NCBI GenBank assembly: GCA_023387375.1
Contig: JAEWIE010000030.1
Location: 1-16,054 of the forward strand
From: Bacteroidota bacterium
Lineage (GTDB): Bacteria > Bacteroidota > Bacteroidia > Flavobacteriales > Weeksellaceae
Length of the DNA stretch: 16,054 nucleotides
Direction of reading: 5' to 3'
Both the position numbers and the translations under genes were made by a program. The notes beneath the pieces were generated by a model. That model was not told the DNA's origin, searched no databases, and worked only from the letters and a program-made list of their open reading frames with translations. This document shows, in pieces, positions 7,774 through 12,959 of this stretch. How positions within the stretch are numbered: the stretch's first letter is position 1; each line of letters opens with the position of its first letter.

Positions 7774-8399
7774 AGAGGGAAAAGGGAATTGGTTTGAATG
7801 TGAAAATAAAGATAACAAATACTAATCAAAAGAGCAATTCCTGCCCCAAAAAGCACTTCTTTTATACTATGTCTTTTTAGAATGACGCGGGTGATGCCCA
7901 CGAGAATGGCAATGCCTAACCATAGTAGCCCAAGGGTGGGACTAATGGAGAAGAAAAGTGCAGCGGCAAACACATTTAAGGCCGTATGCATGGAGCTTTT
8001 GACCCAAAAATTACTTAGTTGCATCAAAAGGATCAGAGCAAGAAGAAAAACCATGACTAGATCAAGGGTATCAAGAAGGAAATAGCTCACAAGTAAATAG
8101 GTGAGTAGCGCTAAAAGAATAAAGACATAAAGGCTTTTTCTTTGAATTCGATTGGAGACGTCCATATTGGAATAACGTCCCGATCTCACATTGGCTACGA
8201 TCCAAAGGATAATTGGCAAGATTAGAAGTCCTAAAATAGGAGCGAACTCCCTAAAGGCTTCTTTCCAGGTTAAAAACTCAGCCGCGTAATAAATAAAATA
8301 AAGAACTAAGGAGGTTAAAGGGTTAAATAGATTGGATATCCATTTCGAGGCGTTCATCCACCAAGGCTCCGTTTTTTTAGGGAAAGAAGTCATTCTCAT
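7770..8399 (-). CDS. PAP2-like membrane protein, degenerate active site
   Basis: A 209-residue protein with about five or six membrane segments (near 25-40, 52-71, 88-108, 112-130, 139-163 and 183-200). The pattern resembles the PAP2 family (membrane phosphatases acting on lipid phosphates or undecaprenyl pyrophosphate). It has an R-rich loop DVSNRIQRK (80-88), KSSMHTA (134-140) at the place of the PSGH motif, and TRVILKRHSIKEVLFG (170-185) at the place of the SRxxxxxHxxxD motif. The histidines and arginine are kept, but PSG is changed to SSM and the final Asp to Glu, so activity is uncertain. ATG at 8393 is an alternative start two codons in. A -7 element lies 11 bases upstream. The stop codon overlaps the start of the BlaI-like gene, implying translational coupling. 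Confidence 0.65.
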   Translation of the reverse strand: MRMTSFPKKTEPWWMNASKWISNLFNPLTSLVLYFIYYAAEFLTWKEAFREFAPILGLLILPIILWIVANVRSGRYSNMDVSNRIQRKSLYVFILLALLTYLLVSYFLLDTLDLVMVFLLALILLMQLSNFWVKSSMHTALNVFAAALFFSISPTLGLLWLGIAILVGITRVILKRHSIKEVLFGAGIALLISICYLYFHIQTNSLFPL

Positions 8400-8410
8400 A
8401 TTTGTAAAAT

Positions 8411-8418
8411 CAAATTTA
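8411..8418 (-). promoter_or_regulatory. -7 promoter element of the PAP2-like/BlaI-like operon
   Basis: The minus strand reads TAAATTTG, an exact TAnnTTTG match, 11 bases before the ATG at 8399. It lies in the divergent gap shared with pdhA. No clear TTG is found at -33 and no TACAnnTGTA BlaI-type operator was seen nearby. Confidence 0.5.
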
Positions 8419-8485
8419 AACTATTTTCTTTAGAATGAAAATGTGTTTTTTAAGTACTCTCCTTACAAAGACCAAGTATTTTTCT

Positions 8486-8493
8486 TATTTTTG
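8486..8493 (+). promoter_or_regulatory. -7 promoter element of pdhA-pdhC
   Basis: TATTTTTG is an exact TAnnTTTG match, 19 bases before the pdhA ATG at 8513. It lies inside the stretch that a longer in-frame reading from 8435 would treat as coding, which supports the shorter start. No TTG is visible at the usual -33 spacing. Confidence 0.55.
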
Positions 8494-8512
8494 CGTCATA
8501 TTTTGTATTACA

Positions 8513-9517
8513 ATGAACGAATTTTCTAAAGAAGTTTACCTTAAATGGTACGCCGATATGACGATGTGGAGACGGTTTGAAGACAAATGCCGCTCTTTAT
8601 ACTTAAAGCAAAAAATCAGAGGATTTTTACATTTGTACAACGGACAGGAAGCGATCCCTGCAGGGTTTACCCATGCGATGGACATGACCAAAGACAGTAT
8701 GATTACTGCGTACCGTTGCCACGTACATCCAATGGCGATGGGCGTAGATCCAAAAAGAATCCTTGCGGAACTTTGTGGAAAAGCGACAGGAACTTCAGGA
8801 GGAATGGGCGGATCTATGCACATCTTTAGCAAAGAGCACCGTTTTTATGGAGGACACGGAATTGTAGGAGGACAGATTCCTTTGGGAGCAGGTATTGCCT
8901 TTGCAGACAAATACTTTGATCGTAAGGCTGTAAACATCTGTTTCTTCGGAGACGGAGCCGCAAGACAAGGATCTCTTCATGAAACTTTCAACATGGCTAT
9001 GAACTGGAAACTTCCAGTGGTATTTGTAGTTGAAAACAACCAATATGCAATGGGAACTTCAGTGAAGCGTACAGCGAATCACGAAGACATCTATAAATTA
9101 GGACTTGGCTATGAGATGCCTTGTTTAGCGGTCGATGCAATGGACCCAGAAAAAGTAGCGGAAGCAGCCTACGAAGCAATCGAAAGAGCGAGAAGAGGAG
9201 ATGGACCTACTTTTATTGAGGCTAGAACCTACCGTTATAGAGGACACTCTATGTCGGATGCAGAACCGTACAGAACGAAAGAAGAAGTAGCGATGGCCAA
9301 AGAGGACGATCCGATCGAACTCGTAAAAGAAAGAATTCTGTCTAATGGATGGGCAACTGAAGCGGAGCTTGAGGAGAAAGACAACGAAGCGCGCGCTTTT
9401 GTAGAGGAGTGCATCGAGTTCATGGAGAACTCTCCTTATCCAGATCCTAACAAAGTATACGAGTATGTATATGCGCAGGAGGATTACCCGTTCATCGATA
9501 AATATGAAAATAACTAG
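8513..9517 (+). CDS. pdhA: Pyruvate dehydrogenase E1 component, alpha subunit
   Basis: A 334-residue thiamine-diphosphate enzyme subunit. With E1-beta it decarboxylates pyruvate and transfers the acetyl unit to lipoyl groups of E2. The ThDP/Mg motif runs from GDGAARQG (146-153) to VVENNQYAMG (172-181). GTSGGMGGSMHIF (93-105) and FYGGHGIVGGQIPLGAG (111-127) are characteristic of E1-alpha. TYRYRGHSMSDAEPYR (239-254) is the loop that carries the phosphorylatable serines in mitochondrial enzymes. The start at 8513 matches family length; the in-frame ATG at 8435 would add 26 residues that overlap the promoter. E1-beta is not in the window. pdhC follows after 92 bases with no terminator, so the two are likely one operon. 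Branched-chain or acetoin dehydrogenase E1-alpha is less likely given the motif match. Confidence 0.95.
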   Translation: MNEFSKEVYLKWYADMTMWRRFEDKCRSLYLKQKIRGFLHLYNGQEAIPAGFTHAMDMTKDSMITAYRCHVHPMAMGVDPKRILAELCGKATGTSGGMGGSMHIFSKEHRFYGGHGIVGGQIPLGAGIAFADKYFDRKAVNICFFGDGAARQGSLHETFNMAMNWKLPVVFVVENNQYAMGTSVKRTANHEDIYKLGLGYEMPCLAVDAMDPEKVAEAAYEAIERARRGDGPTFIEARTYRYRGHSMSDAEPYRTKEEVAMAKEDDPIELVKERILSNGWATEAELEEKDNEARAFVEECIEFMENSPYPDPNKVYEYVYAQEDYPFIDKYENN

Positions 9518-9609
9518 AAATTAAGTAGATAATAAGATCTCTTGGCGCCCAAACTATTTATAGAAAGGTTGGACTAGGGATACTTTAAATCTTAAACAAT
9601 ACAAAGACT

Positions 9610-11253
9610 ATGGCTGAAGTAATTACAATGCCGAGACTTTCCGATACTATGACGGAAGGAACGGTTGCAAAATGGCACAAGAAGGTAGGAGACGCAGTAA
9701 AGGAAGGAGATATTTTAGCAGAAATCGAAACTGACAAAGCGGTGCAAGATTTTGAAGCAGAAATGGATGGAACCTTACTTTATGTAGGCGTTGCAGAGGG
9801 TGATGCGGCCCCTGTGGATGCCGTACTTGCCATTGTGGGAAAAGAAGGTGAAGACATTTCTTCTCTCAAAGGGGATGATAGCAGCGCTTCTTCAAAAGAA
9901 GAGCCAAAAGAATCCGAAAACAAAGAGGAAACAAAAAGTGCAGAGGCTCCAAGCTCAGCGCCCGCAGAAATTCCAGAAGGTGTTGAAATTATTACTATGC
10001 CAAGACTCTCTGATACCATGTCAGAAGGGACAGTAGCCAAATGGAATAAAAACGTAGGCGATAGCGTAAAAGAAGGAGATCTTCTTGCTGAAATTGAAAC
10101 CGACAAAGCTGTTCAAGATTTTGAATCTGAATTTGATGGAACTTTACTTTACCAAGGTGTAGCGGAAGGAGAAGCTGCTCCTGTGGATAATATCCTTGCG
10201 ATCATTGGCCCTGCAGGAACAGACGTTTCTAGTGTCGTGGCCTCTGGAGGTAAAAAACCAGTACCTGCAAAAGAAGAGAAGCCTCAGGCTTCTAGTGAAG
10301 CAAAAGAAGAATCTCAAAAAACAGAAACTTCTACGGCAGAATCCACTTCTGAAACGACTGAGAATAGTTCTACCGATCGAATTGCTGTATCTCCACTTGC
10401 GAGAAAAATGGCAAAAGAGAAAGGTATTTCTTTATCCGATGTAAAAGGAAGCGGAGAAAACGGTCGTATTGTGAAGAAAGACATTGAAGAATTTGTTCCT
10501 TCGAAAGCCAAAGCAGCAAGCCCAGCCGCTCAAAAAGCAGCTGCTGCAGCTCCTGCAATGCAATTTATTCAAGGAGAAACCACAGAGACGCCAAACTCTC
10601 AGGTTCGTAACATTATTGCGAAGAGACTTTCGGAAAGCAAATACACCGCTCCTCATTACTATCTCATTGTGGATATTAATATGGACAAAGCGATTGCGGC
10701 TCGTAAAGAAATCAACTCTATTCCTGACACGAAAGTATCCTTTAACGATATGATCATTAAAGCTACTGCGATGGCTTTAAGAAAACACCCTCAAGTGAAT
10801 TCTACTTGGGCAGGAGATAAGATCATTCACCACGGAAATATTAACGTCGGTGTGGCTGTAGCCGTTCCAGACGGACTAGTGGTACCTGTACTTAAGAATG
10901 CAGACCAAATGAACTACACGCAGATTTCGGCTTCGGTGAAAGATATGGCTAGTCGCGCAAGAAACAAAGGACTTAAAGCAAACGAAATGGAAGGATCTAC
11001 CTTCTCCGTTTCTAACTTAGGAATGTTTGGAATTGATACCTTCACTTCCATTATCAACCAACCGAACTCAGCGATCCTTTCTGTAGGAGCTATTGTGGAG
11101 AAACCGATTGTAAAAGACGGACAAATCGTGGTTGGAAACATGATGAAACTTTCCCTTGCTTGTGACCACAGAGTGGTGGATGGAGCTACGGGAGCAGAGT
11201 TCCTTCAAACCCTAAGACAGTACTTAGAACAACCTATGTCTATTTTACTCTAA
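9610..11253 (+). CDS. pdhC: Pyruvate dehydrogenase E2, dihydrolipoamide acetyltransferase with two lipoyl domains
   Basis: A 547-residue core subunit that transfers acetyl groups from lipoyl-lysine to coenzyme A. There are two lipoyl domains (about 3-78 and 126-201). Each has the ETDKAVQDFE motif whose lysine (K43, K166) is lipoylated, and the two are 61 of 74 residues identical. Lys/Glu/Ala/Ser-rich flexible linkers follow (about 83-122 and 205-255). The E3/E1-binding domain lies near 258-295 (VSPLARKMAKEKGISLSDVKGSG). After an Ala-rich linker, the acetyltransferase domain (about 325-547) ends with the active-site motif ACDHRVVDGATGAEF (catalytic H520, D524). It is encoded behind pdhA. A strong terminator lies 25 bases past its stop. 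The length and domain order are normal for a two-lipoyl E2. Confidence 0.97.
   Translation: MAEVITMPRLSDTMTEGTVAKWHKKVGDAVKEGDILAEIETDKAVQDFEAEMDGTLLYVGVAEGDAAPVDAVLAIVGKEGEDISSLKGDDSSASSKEEPKESENKEETKSAEAPSSAPAEIPEGVEIITMPRLSDTMSEGTVAKWNKNVGDSVKEGDLLAEIETDKAVQDFESEFDGTLLYQGVAEGEAAPVDNILAIIGPAGTDVSSVVASGGKKPVPAKEEKPQASSEAKEESQKTETSTAESTSETTENSSTDRIAVSPLARKMAKEKGISLSDVKGSGENGRIVKKDIEEFVPSKAKAASPAAQKAAAAAPAMQFIQGETTETPNSQVRNIIAKRLSESKYTAPHYYLIVDINMDKAIAARKEINSIPDTKVSFNDMIIKATAMALRKHPQVNSTWAGDKIIHHGNINVGVAVAVPDGLVVPVLKNADQMNYTQISASVKDMASRARNKGLKANEMEGSTFSVSNLGMFGIDTFTSIINQPNSAILSVGAIVEKPIVKDGQIVVGNMMKLSLACDHRVVDGATGAEFLQTLRQYLEQPMSILL
9616..10212 (+). repeat. Two copies of the lipoyl-domain coding segment in pdhC
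   Basis: The segments coding for residues 4-77 and 127-200 are 369 bases apart. They encode 61 identical residues out of 74, yet many synonymous codon positions differ. This is an old internal domain duplication kept by selection on the protein, not a recent DNA duplication. Confidence 0.9.
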
Positions 11254-11278
11254 GCAAAGATAGAATAGGAGAAAATAG

Positions 11279-11317
11279 AAAACCCTTTTAGAGCCTCAGA
11301 TTCTAAAAGGGTTTTTT
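11279..11317 (+). terminator. Intrinsic terminator after pdhC
   Basis: A perfect 14-bp inverted repeat (11279-11292 with 11302-11315, 9-base loop) ends in a run of T to 11317. It starts 26 bases past the pdhC stop. The left arm is A-rich, so it could also act on the minus strand, although no minus-strand gene needs it. Confidence 0.92.
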
Positions 11318-11338
11318 CTTTAATTGAAAAATTAGTGA

Positions 11339-11346
11339 TATTTTTG
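11339..11346 (+). promoter_or_regulatory. -7 promoter element of the LolD-like gene
   Basis: TATTTTTG is an exact TAnnTTTG match ending only four bases before the ATG at 11351. If used, transcription would start at or next to the start codon, so the mRNA would be leaderless or nearly so. No TTG at the usual -33 spacing. Confidence 0.45.
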
Positions 11347-11350
11347 AGCC

Positions 11351-12016
11351 ATGATCAAAGCGAGAAACATTCATAAATCCTACGGGGATTTAGAGGTCCT
11401 AAAAGGAGTCGATTTACACATCAAAAAAGCAGAAGTGGTTTCCATTGTGGGAGAGTCCGGTGCTGGAAAATCCACTTTGCTGCAGATTTTAGGGACCCTG
11501 GATTCCTCCACCAATGCGAAAGGCTACGATACCGAGATTACAATTGATGGACAGTCTTTTCTTTCTATGAATGATAAGGAGCTTAGTAAGTTTAGAAACG
11601 AGAACATTGGTTTTGTGTTTCAGTACCATCAACTTCTTCCCGAATTTAGCGCACTCGAAAATGTACTCTTGCCCACACGAATCTGTGGAAGGAATGAAAA
11701 GGAAAGTCTTCAAAAAGCTTATCAACTCTTTGAAGAGCTCAATATTATTGACCGAATCCACCACAAACCGAATCAAATGTCGGGAGGAGAAGCGCAAAGA
11801 GCGGCTGTGGCCAGAGCGCTTATTAATTCACCGAAGATCATTTATGCAGATGAGCCCACAGGGAATTTAGATTCCAAAAATGCAGACGATCTTCATCAAC
11901 TCTTTTTTGATTTAAGAGACCGTTACAAGCAAACCTTTGTCATTGTGACGCACAATCCTAAACTAGCGGACATTACCGATCGCAAACTCATTATGAAAGA
12001 CGGGCTTATTCTTTAA
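11351..12016 (+). CDS. lolD: LolD-like ABC transporter ATP-binding protein
   Basis: A 221-residue ABC ATPase with all nucleotide-binding motifs: Walker A GESGAGKST (34-42), Q-loop Q91, signature MSGGEAQR (143-150), Walker B IIYADEP (163-169), and H-loop H201. The compact length, the SMNDKELSKFRNENIGFVFQYHQLLPEFSALENV region and the DEPTGNLDSKNA stretch place it in the LolD/MacB/FtsE group. LolD drives release of lipoproteins from the inner membrane through LolCE, for delivery to the outer membrane. No permease gene lies next to it, so the partner must be elsewhere, as is common for lolD in Bacteroidota. FtsE or a MacB-like export ATPase remains possible. It is a single-gene unit between the pdhC terminator and the leader of the pyrophosphatase gene. 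Confidence 0.85.
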   Translation: MIKARNIHKSYGDLEVLKGVDLHIKKAEVVSIVGESGAGKSTLLQILGTLDSSTNAKGYDTEITIDGQSFLSMNDKELSKFRNENIGFVFQYHQLLPEFSALENVLLPTRICGRNEKESLQKAYQLFEELNIIDRIHHKPNQMSGGEAQRAAVARALINSPKIIYADEPTGNLDSKNADDLHQLFFDLRDRYKQTFVIVTHNPKLADITDRKLIMKDGLIL

Positions 12017-12046
12017 TGCATACTAAGTCTTTTGAGAAATCTTAAG

Positions 12047-12074
12047 TTTTGTAACGATATTATTCGTAATTTTG
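12047..12074 (+). promoter_or_regulatory. Promoter upstream of the soluble pyrophosphatase gene
   Basis: TAATTTTG (12067-12074) is an exact TAnnTTTG -7 element. A TTTTG (12047-12051) lies 15 bases upstream, slightly closer than the usual 17-23. Transcription would start near 12080, giving a leader of about 120 bases that contains two hairpins. Confidence 0.55.
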
Positions 12075-12097
12075 CACCGTGAAATTTCGCACAAAGG

Positions 12098-12122
12098 AAA
12101 AGCCTGTTTTGCAGGTTTTTTT
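12098..12122 (+). terminator. Terminator-like hairpin in the ppa leader
   Basis: A hairpin of nine pairs, one of them G-U (12098-12106 with 12112-12120, 5-base loop), ends in seven consecutive T (12116-12122). It lies 82 bases past the lolD-like gene and could terminate it. It is also downstream of the promoter at 12047-12074 and upstream of ppa, so it may act as an attenuator. Confidence 0.55.
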
Positions 12123-12124
12123 GT

Positions 12125-12147
12125 CTCTTTGCTTAGGAGCAAAAGAG
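12125..12147 (+). promoter_or_regulatory. Second leader hairpin upstream of ppa
   Basis: A 9-bp stem with a single bulged A (left arm 12125-12133, right arm 12138-12147, 4-base loop) follows immediately after the first hairpin. It has no T tract. Together the two form a structured leader; whether they have a regulatory role is not shown. Confidence 0.35.
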
Positions 12148-12200
12148 GCTTCGAAATAGAAAGAACTTAAGTTATTCAAGATTTAAATAACAGATTAAAC

Positions 12201-12812
12201 ATGATTCCAAATTTTCAGGCGCATCCATGGCACGGAATTCCCGCAGGAGAAGACTCTCCGAATGTGGTGAATGTCTTTATTGAAATTGTGCCAAGTGACA
12301 CAATTAAGTACGAAATTGACAAACAAAGTGGATACTTAAAAGTAGACCGTCCACAACAATTTTCAAATATTATCCCCGCTTTGTATGGTTTTATTCCTAG
12401 GACTTACTGCCATGACGAAGTGAAGAACTTAGCGATTGAGAATGGATCGACAGATGTAACGGACGGAGATTTAGATCCGCTTGATATCTGCGTACTGTCT
12501 TCTCACAACATTTTGTCAGGAGGACTTTTAATGCAAGCGATTCCGATCGGTGGATTTAAAATGATTGACAAAGGAGAAGCGGACGATAAAATTGTAGCCG
12601 TCATGGTGGGTGACCACGCATTTGGGCATTTTCGGGACATCTCTGAGCTTCCTCAGGCGGAGGTAAGAAGATTAAAACACTATTTCCTTACCTACAAGAA
12701 CCTTCCAGACGAACCCGCAAAATGTAGAATCGATGATGTGTACGGTGCAGAACATGCAAAAGAGGTCATAGAAGCCTCTAAAAGAGATTACGCCAGTAAA
12801 TTTGGAGGGTAG
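12201..12812 (+). CDS. ppa: Soluble family I inorganic pyrophosphatase
   Basis: A 203-residue cytosolic enzyme that hydrolyses pyrophosphate to two phosphates, pulling biosynthetic reactions forward. The family I signature D-x-D-P-x-D is seen as DGDLDPLDICV (88-98, metal ligands D90, D92 and D95). It is preceded by IEIVPSDTIKYEID (27-40), which carries the substrate-site Glu and Lys, and by YGFIPRTYC (62-70). KGEADDKIVAV (124-134) supplies further metal and substrate contacts. The length fits the family, at the upper end for bacterial enzymes. It has a promoter and a two-hairpin leader upstream and a strong terminator downstream. The next gene encodes a membrane pyrophosphatase that uses the same substrate to pump ions. 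The two genes are probably separate transcripts. Confidence 0.96.
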   Translation: MIPNFQAHPWHGIPAGEDSPNVVNVFIEIVPSDTIKYEIDKQSGYLKVDRPQQFSNIIPALYGFIPRTYCHDEVKNLAIENGSTDVTDGDLDPLDICVLSSHNILSGGLLMQAIPIGGFKMIDKGEADDKIVAVMVGDHAFGHFRDISELPQAEVRRLKHYFLTYKNLPDEPAKCRIDDVYGAEHAKEVIEASKRDYASKFGG

Positions 12813-12848
12813 TCTAAAGCCTTAAAGAAGCACACAAAATGAATATAG

Positions 12849-12884
12849 AGAGCAGAGTTCCCTGGGAATTCTGCTCTTTTTTTT
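12849..12884 (+). terminator. Intrinsic terminator after ppa
   Basis: A 13-bp stem (12849-12861 with 12865-12877, one G-U pair, 3-base loop) is followed by eight T (12877-12884). It separates ppa from the membrane pyrophosphatase gene, so the latter needs its own promoter. In 12885-12959 only an imperfect -7 match (TATATTTA at 12927-12934) was found. Confidence 0.92.
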
Positions 12885-12959
12885 AAGTATTTGGGTTAAG
12901 AATGATTTCCAAGTTGAGATTTTTGCTATATTTAACTCTTATTAACAAAATATTTATTT

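Noticed and set aside
7774..7818. An upstream ATG (7818) for the BlaI-like gene
   Set aside because: The added 15 residues are not typical of the family, and the start at 7773 overlaps the previous stop codon as ATGA, a common coupling arrangement.
8435..8512. An N-terminal extension of 26 residues on pdhA starting at ATG 8435, hydrophobic enough to suggest a signal segment
   Set aside because: E1-alpha is cytosolic, the family starts near MNEFSKEVY, and the -7 promoter element at 8486-8493 lies inside the extension.
9616..10212. The duplicated lipoyl segment as an assembly artefact or recent tandem duplication
   Set aside because: The two copies differ at many synonymous positions while the protein is conserved, and two lipoyl domains are normal for E2.
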